Part shown: piece by piece, positions 8,537 to 17,583 of the stretch | How the letters are laid out: each line of letters starts with the position of its first letter | How positions within the stretch are numbered: the first letter of the stretch is position 1 | Origin: Alphaproteobacteria bacterium | GTDB lineage: Bacteria > Pseudomonadota > Alphaproteobacteria > CACIAM-22H2 | Direction: 5' to 3' | DNA length: 64,000 bases | NCBI GenBank assembly: GCA_017308135.1 | Contig: JAFKFM010000008.1 | Span: forward strand, 310,001-374,000 | Notes under the pieces: model-generated | What the model saw: only the letters and a program-made list of their open reading frames with translations | The model's database searches: none | Told to the model about the DNA's origin: nothing | Translations under genes and position numbers: made by a program

Positions 8537-9348
8537 CAAAGAACCTTCGCCGTGCCGTCATAGACGGGCAGCAATTCGCCTTCGCGTGCGATGATCGCTT
8601 CGGCTTGGGTGAGGTCGTCGGGGCTGTCGATCGACCAATGCGTGCGGCCGCGATAATCACACGGCACGACGCGCATCTTGATGCCGTTCTCGAGCGCGCG
8701 AAGCTGTTCGAGCTCCTCGGCCTTCTCGAACGGGCCCATCGGCAGCGTCACGTATTCCGCCAGCGTTTCCGCGCGGAAGGCGTAGATACCGATATGGCGC
8801 CAGACCGGCGGCGCGCCATCGGGCTTCTTCACGAAGGGAATGATCGCCTTCGAGAAATAAAGCGCGTCGCCGTTCTTATCGAAGGTCACGGTCGTGCCGC
8901 CGGCTTGGCCCGCGGCTTTCTGTTTGCGCAACGCGTCGATCGTTTCGGGCGCCATGCGCGTGGCAAGCGTGGCGGTGCGCACGGATCTGTCGCGCGCCAA
9001 CTCGGTCGCCAGCGCGCCGATCACCCAAGGCGGCGTCAGCACCGCGTCGCCTTGCAAATTGATCACGTCCGCATCGCCCAAGCCCAAGGCGACGGAAGCC
9101 GCATGGGTACGTTCGGTGCCGTTGCGGCAGCTTTCGGGCGTCATGACCGCTTCGCCGCCGAAGCCGCGCACCGCATCGAAAATCCGCGCATCGTCGGTCG
9201 CGACCACGGCACGGCCCACACCTTCGGCCGCCATGGCGATCGCCCAAACGCGGCGGATCATTTCGACGCCCGCGACCTTGGCCAAGGGTTTGCCGATGAA
9301 GCGCGACGAGCCGTAGCGCGCGGGGATGATGGCGATGGCGCCTTTCAT
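8536..9348 (-). CDS. kdsB: 3-deoxy-manno-octulosonate cytidylyltransferase (CMP-KDO synthetase)
   Basis: Activates KDO with CTP for lipopolysaccharide inner-core synthesis. The 270-residue sequence opens with AIIPARYGSSRFIGKPLAKV, the nucleotide-binding signature, followed by VVATDDARIFDAV, CRNGTERTHAA, INLQGDAVLTPP and HIGIYAFRAETL in KdsB order. The residue usually written RLPGKPL is RFIGKPL here. The start ATG overlaps the stop of the upstream phosphotransferase (ATGA). A related CMP-sugar or glycosyl cytidylyltransferase specificity cannot be fully excluded. Confidence 0.88.
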   Translation of the reverse strand: MKGAIAIIPARYGSSRFIGKPLAKVAGVEMIRRVWAIAMAAEGVGRAVVATDDARIFDAVRGFGGEAVMTPESCRNGTERTHAASVALGLGDADVINLQGDAVLTPPWVIGALATELARDRSVRTATLATRMAPETIDALRKQKAAGQAGGTTVTFDKNGDALYFSKAIIPFVKKPDGAPPVWRHIGIYAFRAETLAEYVTLPMGPFEKAEELEQLRALENGIKMRVVPCDYRGRTHWSIDSPDDLTQAEAIIAREGELLPVYDGTAKVL

Positions 9349-10370
9349 GCGGCCTCCGCGAGACGATCGAGGGCCGCGCGATAAATCTCGGGCCCGGCGA
9401 ACAGGATCGGCGTCGGGCGGCCTTGTTCGCGCCGTTCGCTTTCGAAGCGCCAGACGCGCAGCAGCCACAAGGCCTCGCACGCGGCGAACACGTCGGCATC
9501 GAGCGTGCGGCCGGTCTTGGTTTCGTACGCCGACAGGATCGCGCCATACATCGCCGCGTCGGCGGAAAGATGGCCCGTGGCGGCGTCGATGCGCGTCCAG
9601 TGTTTGAGCTTCACGAAATCGAGTTCGGACGGCGCGACCAGCGCGTTGTCCCAATCGATGATCCACAGGCGCTGGGCCGCCGCATCGTCGATCAGATGAA
9701 GCCCGTGCAGATCGTTATGCACAAGCGTCCAGCGCGCGACGGGTTTCGCCTTGCGGGCGATGGCGCGGGCGTAACCGTCGATCGCACCCGGAACGGGGCC
9801 GCGCGCGAGTTCGCGTTCGATCGCCCCGCCGACCCAGGACGCGAAATCCTGGTCCGGCCCGGCGAGGTTCAGCAGATCGGCTTTGCCGCCGTCGAAGGCG
9901 ACGGCGTGAATATCGGCAATGGCGTGGGCGGCACGAATCAACGCGGCGGCGGAAGGGGTGGCATGCGCGGCGCCGATCGCATCGCCCGGACACCAGCTTG
10001 CGATCTCCCAGGGCAGGGGCCACAGATCGTCGCCGTCGCTCCAATGATGAAGCTGAGGCGCGTGCGGCGGCGCCTTGCCGTTGGGCTTCGCGGCGGCGGC
10101 CAAACGATCCGTCGCGCCGTCGCGTTTGGCGGCGTGGATCGCGCCGACAAGGGCGCTTTTGGCGATGCCCTTCTCGTACCGGAAGCCGGCTTCGTTGACG
10201 CGCAAACGTAACGCATAGCGCGTATCGTCGAGCGTCACCGGAAAAGTGCGGTTGATGGCGCCGTCGATGGGCGCATCGATAAGAGCTGCGGCCGCGCGCG
10301 CGCCGAACACGCGGGCGAGCAGCGCTTGCGCGCGCGTCGAATCGGGAAGATCTGTCGTCGGGTTCCGCAA
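9345..10370 (-). CDS. Aminoglycoside/choline-type phosphotransferase family protein
   Basis: A kinase-like APH/choline-kinase fold. The catalytic loop LVHNDLHGLHLIDD and the metal-binding IIDWDNALVAP are present near the middle of the C-lobe, with an N-terminal GAINRTFPVTLDDTRYALRL nucleotide-pocket segment. Grouped with kdsB and a phosphatase, a role in carbohydrate or polysaccharide phosphorylation is more likely than antibiotic resistance. The start is uncertain: a TTG at 10370 gives 341 residues, while an ATG at 10463 would overlap the divergent transglycosylase start. Confidence 0.75.
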   Translation of the reverse strand: MRNPTTDLPDSTRAQALLARVFGARAAAALIDAPIDGAINRTFPVTLDDTRYALRLRVNEAGFRYEKGIAKSALVGAIHAAKRDGATDRLAAAAKPNGKAPPHAPQLHHWSDGDDLWPLPWEIASWCPGDAIGAAHATPSAAALIRAAHAIADIHAVAFDGGKADLLNLAGPDQDFASWVGGAIERELARGPVPGAIDGYARAIARKAKPVARWTLVHNDLHGLHLIDDAAAQRLWIIDWDNALVAPSELDFVKLKHWTRIDAATGHLSADAAMYGAILSAYETKTGRTLDADVFAACEALWLLRVWRFESERREQGRPTPILFAGPEIYRAALDRLAEAA

Positions 10371-10461
10371 AGTGCGGGGAAACTGCCCCTTTTTTGCCGC
10401 AATGGCAACATGGTAGGCCGCGCGAAGCACTACGCATTGCCACGACGCGAGGGTCCATGGC

Positions 10462-11463
10462 ATGAGATTCGCCATGTCGTACTTTCCGAATCGCCGCGCC
10501 GTTCTGGCGGGCCTCGCCGCCGCGTCTTCTCTGCCGGGCTTCGCTATGGCGAACGACCAGCCTTTCGACGCGTGGCTGCGCGATCTGCGCGCCGAGGGCC
10601 GCCAAAAGGGCCTGAAGGATTCGACGCTCGACGACGCGTTGCGCGGCGTTTCGCCGATCGCGCGCGTGCTGGAACTCGACCGCGCCCAGCCTGAAATCCG
10701 CCTGACCTTCGAGGAATATCTCGCCCGCGTGGTCAACGACCAGCGCGTGCGCAACGGCCGCGACCGGGTGAAGGAAAACGCCGAGTTGCTCGACCGCGTG
10801 ACCCAGCGTTTTCCCGTGCAGCCGCGCTTCATCGTGGCGCTGTGGGCGATCGAAACGAATTTCGGCGCCAACACGGGCGGCTTCAACATTTTCGCGGCCC
10901 TCGCGACCCTCGCCTATGACGGGCGGCGCGCGGCGTTTTTCCGCGAGGAATTGTTCAACGCTTTGCGCATCGTCGATCGCGGCCACGCCAAGGCGTCCGA
11001 CATGCGCGGCTCCTGGGCCGGGGCGATGGGGCAGTGCCAGTTCATGCCGTCGTCCTATTTGGCCTATGCCGTGGATTTCGACGGCAACGGGCACCCGGAT
11101 ATCTGGCAAAGCCGGCCGGACGTATTCGCCTCGATCGCCAATTATCTGGTCAAGGCCAATTGGCGCGGGACCGAGAATTGGGGCCGCCAGGTGGCACTCC
11201 CCGCCGGTTTCGCGCGCGATCTGGTCGACCACAACAAGGTCACCAAGCCCTTGTCCGAATGGCAAAGCCTGGGCGTGCGGATGCCCAATGGCGCCGATCT
11301 GCCCGTGGCGCCGGACCTGCCGGCGTCGATCGTCCAGCCGATGGGCGAGGGCGGGCGCGCCTTCGTCGTCTACAACAATTTCCGCAGCATCATGCGCTGG
11401 AACCGGTCGGTGAATTTCGCTTTGTCGGTCGGCCACCTTGCCGACCGTATCGGCGAGGTTTAA
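10462..11463 (+). CDS. Lytic murein transglycosylase (MltB / SLT_2 family)
   Basis: Exported enzyme that cleaves peptidoglycan to 1,6-anhydro products. It is 333 residues, with an N-terminal export signal containing a twin-arginine (NRRAVLAGLAAASSLPGFAMA), then the family-3 lytic domain with the catalytic glutamate in WAIETNFG (E131), AGAMGQCQFMPSSYLAYAVD and DIWQSRPDVFASIANYL. No lipobox cysteine is seen, so it is soluble in the periplasm. A second in-frame ATG at 10474 is an alternative start. It heads the cell-wall group that continues with rlpA and dacC. Confidence 0.9.
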   Translation: MRFAMSYFPNRRAVLAGLAAASSLPGFAMANDQPFDAWLRDLRAEGRQKGLKDSTLDDALRGVSPIARVLELDRAQPEIRLTFEEYLARVVNDQRVRNGRDRVKENAELLDRVTQRFPVQPRFIVALWAIETNFGANTGGFNIFAALATLAYDGRRAAFFREELFNALRIVDRGHAKASDMRGSWAGAMGQCQFMPSSYLAYAVDFDGNGHPDIWQSRPDVFASIANYLVKANWRGTENWGRQVALPAGFARDLVDHNKVTKPLSEWQSLGVRMPNGADLPVAPDLPASIVQPMGEGGRAFVVYNNFRSIMRWNRSVNFALSVGHLADRIGEV

Positions 11464-11541
11464 TTTTTAAGGGTTCGGCGAATCGAGGCGATTCGCCGCG
11501 TTTTTAGGACCGGTCCGGGCCGGCTTTGTATCGTTCGCGTC

Positions 11542-12753
11542 ATGCGGATTTCATCGATCTCTCGCGCCGGCGCGCTGCTGGCGATCATGCTGGCCCTTGG
11601 CGCTTGCTCGCAGCTGAAGCTGGGAGCGACGGCGGTCAAATCCATGCAAGGGCCCGAACCGGCGCCCGAACAGCCCGCGCGCGCCCAAGGCATCTATAAG
11701 GTCGGCGATCCCTACCAGATCCAAGGCGTTTGGTATTACCCGGCCGAAGATTGGAACTATGTCGAGACGGGCATCGCCTCGTTCTACGGCGGCGAGCGTT
11801 CGGGCACGGATTTCCACGGCAAGCTGACCGCGAACGGCGAACTCTACGACATGAATTCGCTGACGGCCGCGCATACGACGCTGCCGATGCCCAGCCTCGT
11901 GCGCGTGACGAATATCGAAAACGGCCGCTCGATCGTGCTGCGGGTCAACGATCGCGGGCCTTTCGCGCGCGGGCGCATCATCGACGTGTCGCGCCGGGCC
12001 GCTCAGCTTCTTGGTTTCGAAGGGCAGGGCACGGCCCGCGTGAAGGTCGAACTCTTGGCCGACGAAAGCCGCCAGTTGAAGGCCGCGCTCACGGGCCGCG
12101 ACGAGAACCGCACTTTCGCCGCCGTTCCGCGCACGGAAGTGGCATCCGACGCTTTGCCGCCCCCGCCGGGCTCGCGCGCGTCTTCCGGCCCCGTGCAGTC
12201 GTCGGCTTTGCCGCCGCCGTCGCAAATATTGCAAGGCCAAGCACCCGCGAACGGCAATTCGCGCAACGCCGCGAATAACAACGCGCGCCAGGCGCCGCTT
12301 GCCCAGCGTGCGGCCCCGATCCCGACGCAGGCCGCGAACGATCCGGCGCCGGCGGCGCAAGCGCCGGCGGCGAATTCGTCGTCGCGCGGCGCGCCCGTGG
12401 TCAACGGCCGCGCCCCGGCCAACCAAGTCGCGCAAGCCGGCCCGCCGGTTTCGCGCGAAGTCGCGGCCTTGCCGGTCGAGCAGCAAGCCATGGCGCGCCC
12501 GACCTTGACGCAGACAGCACCACGCGCCTCGAGCTTGTGGGTCCAGGCCGGCGCGTTCGGCAATTACGAGAACGCCTATCGTTTGTCGGTTCGTCTGTCG
12601 CGCTACGGTTCGACCAAGGTGATCCCGGCCAGCGTCAACGGCGCGCAGGTCTACCGGGTGCGTTTGGGACCGATCGCCGATGTAACCGAGGCCGACCGCG
12701 TTTTGGCCACATTGGGCAGCGAAGTTCCCGAAGCGCGAATCGTCGTCGATTGA
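11542..12753 (+). CDS. rlpA: Septal ring lytic transglycosylase RlpA, SPOR-containing lipoprotein
   Basis: Outer-membrane lipoprotein acting on glycan strands lacking stem peptides at the division septum. The lipobox LALGAC places lipidated cysteine at C22. The double-psi beta-barrel domain spans about 77-170 (GIASFYGG, FHGKLTANGELYDMN, RVNDRGPFARGRIIDVSRRAA, with catalytic-type D137). A long Ala/Pro/Asn/Gln-rich linker (about 185-330) leads to a C-terminal SPOR domain (LWVQAGAFGNYENAYRL, VYRVRLGPI) that binds denuded septal peptidoglycan. All three parts of canonical RlpA are present, and the order with dacC and tmk is typical of alphaproteobacteria. Confidence 0.95.
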   Translation: MRISSISRAGALLAIMLALGACSQLKLGATAVKSMQGPEPAPEQPARAQGIYKVGDPYQIQGVWYYPAEDWNYVETGIASFYGGERSGTDFHGKLTANGELYDMNSLTAAHTTLPMPSLVRVTNIENGRSIVLRVNDRGPFARGRIIDVSRRAAQLLGFEGQGTARVKVELLADESRQLKAALTGRDENRTFAAVPRTEVASDALPPPPGSRASSGPVQSSALPPPSQILQGQAPANGNSRNAANNNARQAPLAQRAAPIPTQAANDPAPAAQAPAANSSSRGAPVVNGRAPANQVAQAGPPVSREVAALPVEQQAMARPTLTQTAPRASSLWVQAGAFGNYENAYRLSVRLSRYGSTKVIPASVNGAQVYRVRLGPIADVTEADRVLATLGSEVPEARIVVD

Positions 12754-12764
12754 AAGGCGAGACT

Positions 12765-14030
12765 ATGTTGCCCGTATTGACCCTCGTCCTGGCCGCCGCA
12801 CTGGCGGCCGCTCCCGTCATGACGCCGGAAACGGCGCAGGCCCAGACGCGTCAGCAACAGCAGCAACGTCAGGCGCAGCCGCCGGCGGCGCCCGCCCAAC
12901 GCGCGGCCCCCGCGCGCGGCCCCGCCGTCAACGCCGACGGCGTGCCGGAGATGACGGCGCGCCAGATTTTGGTGATGGATTACCAGACCGGCTTCGTGAT
13001 GCTCGACCGCAACGCGGACGAGCGCATGCCGCCGTCGTCGATGAGCAAGATCATGACCGCCTACATGGTCTTCAAGGCGGTCAAGGAAAAGCGCATGGCG
13101 CTCGACGACATGCTGCCGGTTTCCGAACGCGCATGGCGCATGCAGGGCTCGAAAATGTTCGTGCCGCTGGGCGGGCGCGTGAAAGTCGAAGACCTGATCC
13201 GCGGCATGATCATCCAATCGGGCAACGACGCGTGCATCGTGCTGGCCGAAGCGCTGGCGGGCAGCGAAGAAGCCTTCGCCGAACAAGCGACGGCCGAGGC
13301 CAAACATATCGGTCTGCGCGATTCGAATTTCCGCAATTCGACCGGCTGGCCCGATCCCGATCACTACATGACCGCGCGCGATCTCGCGACGCTGGCCAAG
13401 CGGATGATCGACGACTTTCCGGAGTATTTCCATTACTACAGCGAACTCGATTTCACCTACGGGCGCGACGATCGCACGGGCAAGGAAATCAAGCAGGGCA
13501 ACCGCAACCCGCTGCTCTATCGCAACACCGGGGCGGACGGCATGAAGACCGGTCATACCGACGCGGCCGGCTATGGCCTCACCGCCACGGCGCGGCGCGA
13601 CGGGCGGCGCGTGATCGCGGTGTTCAACGGCTGGCCGTCGATGCGCGCGCGCGCCGAGGAATCCGAGCGGATGATCGACTGGGCCTTCCGCGAATTCCAG
13701 ACCTACAAACTGTTCACGGCCGGTCAGGAAGTTGACCGCGCGGATATCTGGCTCGGCCAGAAGCCCGGCGTGTCGCTCCTCACGGCGCAGGACGTGGCGA
13801 TCACCATGCCGCGCCGCCTGCGCCCGCAACTTCAGGCCAAGATCGTCTACGACAATCCGGTCGCGGCGCCGATCCAGGCGGGTCAGGTACTCGGCAAGGT
13901 CACGATGTCGGCACCGGGCGTCACGCCGGTCGAAGTGCCGCTGGTCGCGTCGGAAGGCGTGGATAAGCTCGGCTTCGGCGGGCGGATGACGGCGGCGGTC
14001 AATTACCTGGTCTTCGGCGCGCGGAAATGA
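12765..14030 (+). CDS. dacC: D-alanyl-D-alanine carboxypeptidase (PBP5/6 family)
   Basis: Low-molecular-weight penicillin-binding protein that trims the terminal D-Ala of peptidoglycan stem peptides. A signal peptide (about 1-26) is followed by a Gln/Pro/Ala-rich stretch and the S11 peptidase domain with S92-M-S-K95, S152-G-N154 and K261-T-G263. The C-terminal PBP5-type beta domain (about 310-421) ends NYLVFGARK, with little of the usual amphipathic membrane anchor. The ATG at 12765 follows an AAGGCGAG ribosome site and is 11 bp after rlpA. Its stop overlaps tmk by 4 bp. The dacC/dacA distinction is by convention. Confidence 0.92.
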   Translation: MLPVLTLVLAAALAAAPVMTPETAQAQTRQQQQQRQAQPPAAPAQRAAPARGPAVNADGVPEMTARQILVMDYQTGFVMLDRNADERMPPSSMSKIMTAYMVFKAVKEKRMALDDMLPVSERAWRMQGSKMFVPLGGRVKVEDLIRGMIIQSGNDACIVLAEALAGSEEAFAEQATAEAKHIGLRDSNFRNSTGWPDPDHYMTARDLATLAKRMIDDFPEYFHYYSELDFTYGRDDRTGKEIKQGNRNPLLYRNTGADGMKTGHTDAAGYGLTATARRDGRRVIAVFNGWPSMRARAEESERMIDWAFREFQTYKLFTAGQEVDRADIWLGQKPGVSLLTAQDVAITMPRRLRPQLQAKIVYDNPVAAPIQAGQVLGKVTMSAPGVTPVEVPLVASEGVDKLGFGGRMTAAVNYLVFGARK

Positions 14031-14689
14031 TCGCGCGCGGCCGCTTCGTTACCTTCGAAGGCGGGGAAGGGGCCGGCAAATCGACGCAGATCGCGCGTCT
14101 GGCCGCGCGTTTGTCGGCGTTAGGGATCGACATTCGCCGAACGCGCGAGCCCGGCGGCCCGGCGGACGGTTCGATCGAACAAGCCGCGACCTTGCGCAAG
14201 CTGCTGGTCGAAGGCGATCCCGGCCGCTGGTCGCCGCAATCGGAAGGTTTGCTCAACTACGCGCAGCGCGTCGAACACGTGAACCGCTTCGTCAAACCCG
14301 CGCTCGACACGGGCGCTTGGGTTCTCTGCGACCGCTTCGCTGACTCGACGATGGCCTATCAGGGCTATGCGCATGGCCTTGGCCCCGCTTTCGTAAAATC
14401 GCTGCATCGCGCGTCGCTGGGGGCGTTCAAGCCCGATTTCACGCTGATCCTCGACATCCCCGTCGCCGACGGTTTGGCACGTGCGGGTGCGCGGGCCGGG
14501 GCCGAAACCCGCTTCGAGCGTTTCGGGCGCGATTTCCACGAGCGCGTGCGCAAAGGCTTCCGCGCCATCGCGAAGGCCGAACCCAAACGCTGTGCTGTGA
14601 TCGACGCGCGCGGCTCGCTCGACCAGGTCGAAGCGCGGATATGGCGCGCCCTCGTCAAACGCTTTCCCACGCTCGCCGCCGCGCGCTAA
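14027..14689 (+). CDS. tmk: Thymidylate kinase
   Basis: Phosphorylates dTMP to dTDP with ATP. The 220-residue sequence has the P-loop GGEGAGKST (12-20), TREPGG for dTMP binding, WVLCDRFADSTMAYQG as the DRY/F motif, and a lid region RFERFGRDFHERVRKGF. The start overlaps the dacC stop (ATGA), so translation is coupled. Confidence 0.95.
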   Translation: MIARGRFVTFEGGEGAGKSTQIARLAARLSALGIDIRRTREPGGPADGSIEQAATLRKLLVEGDPGRWSPQSEGLLNYAQRVEHVNRFVKPALDTGAWVLCDRFADSTMAYQGYAHGLGPAFVKSLHRASLGAFKPDFTLILDIPVADGLARAGARAGAETRFERFGRDFHERVRKGFRAIAKAEPKRCAVIDARGSLDQVEARIWRALVKRFPTLAAAR

Positions 14690-14701
14690 GGTCGGCGCGC
14701 A

Positions 14702-15793
14702 ATGTCCGATCCCGGCGAATTCCAACGCGCACCCCGCGCCAATCCCGATCTCATCGGCCATGAAGCGGCCGAGGCCACGCTGCTCTCGGCGTGGAACTCG
14801 GGCAAGCTGCCGCATGCGTGGCTGATCGCGGGCCCGCGCGGTATTGGCAAAGCCACGCTCGCCTATCGCTTCGCGCGCTTCGTGCTGGCCGAAGGCGCCA
14901 AGCCGCAAGGGGATTCGCTGTTCGGCGCGCCGGCGCAACCCAGTTCGATCGCTTTGTCGCCGGCCGATCCCATCTATCGCCGCGTCGCGTCGGGCGGACA
15001 TTCCGACATGAGTGTGGCGGAATGCACGGTCCATCCGAAGACCGGCAAGATGCGCAGCGAGATTCCAGTCGATGACGTGCGCGGCGTCGTCCAGTTCCTG
15101 CACATGACGCCGGCCGAAGGCGCTTGGCGCGTCGTCGTCGTCGATGCGGCGGACGAAATGAATACCGAGGGTGCGAACGCGCTTTTGAAAGCCCTCGAAG
15201 AGCCGCCGCCGCAAGCGCTGTTGCTGCTGGTCACGCACGCGGCCGGACGTCTGCTGCCGACGATCCGTTCGCGCTGCCGGATGCTGTTCCTGCAACCGCT
15301 GCCCGAGGCGAAGGTCGTGACGCTGTTGTCGCGCTATCGGCCGGAAATCCCCGGCGACGAGCGCGCGGTATTGGCGTCGCTGTCCGACGGTTCGATCGGC
15401 CGCGCGATGGATTTGGCCGATCGCGGCGGGGCGGAGCTCTATCGCGAAGTTCTGGCGCTGGTCGCCGACCTTCCCAAGCTTGATGCGCTCGCCGTGCAGC
15501 GCTTCGCCGATCAATTGGCGCGGGGCGGGGAGGATGCGGCGGCGAGCTTGCGCACCGCCCTCGATCTGATGGGCGGGCTCGTCCATCGCCTCGCCAAATC
15601 GGCGGCGGGACAACCCGCCGCGTTGCCCGAGGAACATGCGCTGGCCGCCCGCGCCGCGGCGCGCGGCGCCCAAGCCTGGGTCCAGGCGTGGGAGCGTATC
15701 GGGCGCCTGGGCTCGGCGGCCGAAGGCCTCAATCTCGACCGCAAGCAGACGATCCTCGCGGCGTTCGGCGCGCTTCAACAAGCGGCGGCTTAG
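14702..15793 (+). CDS. holB: DNA polymerase III subunit delta'
   Basis: Clamp-loader subunit. The sequence is 363 residues. A Walker-A-like GPRGIGKA (44-51) is followed by a long insertion, RVVVVDAADEMNTEGANALLKALEEPP (Walker B/sensor region) and LLLLVTHAAGRLLPTIRSRC with the SRC motif. The zinc-binding cysteines found in E. coli delta' are missing in the 60-100 region, as in many alphaproteobacterial forms. Its stop codon abuts the stop of the oppositely oriented AtzH-like gene with no spacer. Confidence 0.93.
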   Translation: MSDPGEFQRAPRANPDLIGHEAAEATLLSAWNSGKLPHAWLIAGPRGIGKATLAYRFARFVLAEGAKPQGDSLFGAPAQPSSIALSPADPIYRRVASGGHSDMSVAECTVHPKTGKMRSEIPVDDVRGVVQFLHMTPAEGAWRVVVVDAADEMNTEGANALLKALEEPPPQALLLLVTHAAGRLLPTIRSRCRMLFLQPLPEAKVVTLLSRYRPEIPGDERAVLASLSDGSIGRAMDLADRGGAELYREVLALVADLPKLDALAVQRFADQLARGGEDAAASLRTALDLMGGLVHRLAKSAAGQPAALPEEHALAARAAARGAQAWVQAWERIGRLGSAAEGLNLDRKQTILAAFGALQQAAA

Positions 15794-16177
15794 TTACGCC
15801 TTCGGTTCGTCGATGATCGACACGTGGGCGGCGACGACGCGCCAGCCTTCGGGGAAGCGCACCCAGGTTTGCATCTGACGGCCCACGCGCCCCGGCGTGC
15901 GGCGGAACATCGTCGAGGCCGTGCCGAAATCGCGCCCGAAGGTCGTGATGACCGGCTTTTCCAGCGTGCGTTGCAAACCCACGCTGGGCCGTGCCGCACG
16001 GAATGCCGCGATTTCGAGATAGCCGTAGAGATTTTCCGCCATGCCGTAGCGGATCGTGTAGGGCGCGTTCTTGAACAACTCGTCGAGCGTTTCGACGTCG
16101 TTGGTCGTCAGCGCCTTTTCATAGCGCTCGAACATCGCGGTCAGTTCGGCCTTCACCTCGGGAATATCGACTTCCAT
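15794..16177 (-). CDS. AtzH-like (DUF3225) decarboxylating amidohydrolase
   Basis: A 127-residue NTF2-like alpha+beta protein matching the AtzH/HpxZ group: VKAELTAMFERYEKALTTNDVETLDELF, YTIRYGMAENLYGYLEIAAFR and TASTMFRRTPGRVGRQMQTWVR are its hallmarks. In cyanuric-acid degradation AtzH converts 1,3-dicarboxyurea to allophanate; in other contexts the family accompanies oxalurate or purine nitrogen catabolism. It lies 14 bp after the AtzE-like gene and is last in the trio. Family assignment is firm, substrate is inference. Confidence 0.8.
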   Translation of the reverse strand: MEVDIPEVKAELTAMFERYEKALTTNDVETLDELFKNAPYTIRYGMAENLYGYLEIAAFRAARPSVGLQRTLEKPVITTFGRDFGTASTMFRRTPGRVGRQMQTWVRFPEGWRVVAAHVSIIDEPKA

Positions 16178-16191
16178 CTTCGCGCTCTTTC

Positions 16192-17583
16192 TTAGAGTCC
16201 GGCGACCGGGGCGGTCGCGATACCTTGGCGTTCGAGTTCATAGGCGACGCGCAAGGCGATATCCTCGCGCCACGGGGCGGCGACGATCTGCACGCCCAGC
16301 GGCATGGCGCCCTTGGTGTGGATCGGCGCCAGCGCCACGGGCAGGCCGATGAACGAAATCGGCTGGGTGTAGATCCCAAGATTGGGCCGCACCAGCATTT
16401 CCTGGCCGCCGATATTCATCGTCACCTGACCGAGCTTTGGCGCGGCGCAGGGCGTGGCGGGCAGCAGGATCGCATCGACATCGGCGAACAGCTTCAGCAC
16501 TTGATCGGCGTACCAGCGGCGGAAGCGTTGCGCCTTCACATACCAAGCGGCGGGCACCATCAAGCCGGCGAGCAAACGATCGCGCGTCGCAGGGTCGAAA
16601 TCGGCGGCGCGGGTGCGCAAGCGCTTCTCGTGCAACTGCGCGCCTTCGATCGTCGTGATCGTATAGGCGGCGGCGCGCGCGCGCTGCGCTTCGGGGAGAA
16701 TCACCTCGCGCGTCGCATTCAGCGCTTTCGCGGCGCGCGCGACGGCATCGAACACGACCGTTTCGCCGCCTTGGGCGAAATAACCGCCGCCGACCGCGAT
16801 CCGCAAACCATCGGCGCCGAGCCCGACATTGGTGAAACTGGGTTCGATGTCGCGCGGCGTCTGGCCCGCATCGGCTTCGTCAGCACCTTGCAGCGCGTCG
16901 TAGACGAGCGCGAGATCTTTCGCCGAGCGCGCGAAGGGCCCGAGGTGATCGAGCGAACCAACGAACGGAAACGTATCGCTGCGACCGAGGCGGCCATAGG
17001 TCGGCTTCAAGCCGAAAATGCCGCAGAGCGCGCCGGGCACGCGGATCGAGCCGTTGGTGTCGGAACCCAGCGCCACCGGCACCATGCCCGACGCGATTGC
17101 CGCACCCGAACCGCCCGACGAGCCGCCGGCCATGCGCGTGCGGTCATGCGGATTGCGCGACGGGCCGTCATGCTCGTTCTCGCCGGTGAAGTCGTAGGCG
17201 TATTCGCCCATGTTGAGCCCGCCAAGGCAGATCGCATCGGCCGCGTTCATCCGGCGGCCGAGAAACGAATCCCGTTTGGCGGGCGGCAGGTCGCGATTGA
17301 TCTTGGAGCCCGCGCGCGTCGGCAGGCCTTCGATGTCGAACAGATTCTTGACCGCATAGGGTACGCCGGCGAGGGGACCCAGCTTCTCGCCCTTGGCGCG
17401 CTTGGCGTCGATCGCATCGGCTTGCGACAGCGCACGGCCCGCGATCACGTCGGTGAAGGCGTTGATCTCCGGATTCTGGCTCGCGATGCGCACCAGCATC
17501 GTCTCGACGATCGCGTGCGCCGATATCCCGCCCGAGGCGACGCGTCGCGCGATCTCGTGCGCCGAAAGCTCGATCGGGGTCAC
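16192..17583 (-). CDS. Amidase, AtzE-like (1-carboxybiuret hydrolase catalytic subunit type)
   Basis: Amidase-signature hydrolase of 463 residues using a Ser-cisSer-Lys triad: K79 in PYAVKNLFD, S155 in AGGSSGGSG and S179 in SDTNGSIRVPG. GatA and AtzE share this core. The partnership with a DUF4089 gene directly upstream and a DUF3225 gene downstream points to the AtzE group, where AtzG is needed for folding and stability. The GTG at 17583 is chosen as start because it overlaps the AtzG stop (GTGA) and has GGAGGGG 6 nt upstream. A gatA role is unlikely because gatCAB is present at 57-60 kb. Confidence 0.85.
   Translation of the reverse strand: MTPIELSAHEIARRVASGGISAHAIVETMLVRIASQNPEINAFTDVIAGRALSQADAIDAKRAKGEKLGPLAGVPYAVKNLFDIEGLPTRAGSKINRDLPPAKRDSFLGRRMNAADAICLGGLNMGEYAYDFTGENEHDGPSRNPHDRTRMAGGSSGGSGAAIASGMVPVALGSDTNGSIRVPGALCGIFGLKPTYGRLGRSDTFPFVGSLDHLGPFARSAKDLALVYDALQGADEADAGQTPRDIEPSFTNVGLGADGLRIAVGGGYFAQGGETVVFDAVARAAKALNATREVILPEAQRARAAAYTITTIEGAQLHEKRLRTRAADFDPATRDRLLAGLMVPAAWYVKAQRFRRWYADQVLKLFADVDAILLPATPCAAPKLGQVTMNIGGQEMLVRPNLGIYTQPISFIGLPVALAPIHTKGAMPLGVQIVAAPWREDIALRVAYELERQGIATAPVAGL

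Noticed and set aside
9345..10370. Aminoglycoside resistance gene
   Set aside because: Only the general APH/choline-kinase catalytic loop is present, and the genomic partners are kdsB and a phosphatase, which favours a carbohydrate role.
16192..17583. Amidase as a second gatA
   Set aside because: A complete gatCAB operon is present at 57373-60605, and this amidase is coupled to DUF4089 and DUF3225 genes, the AtzG/AtzH partners.
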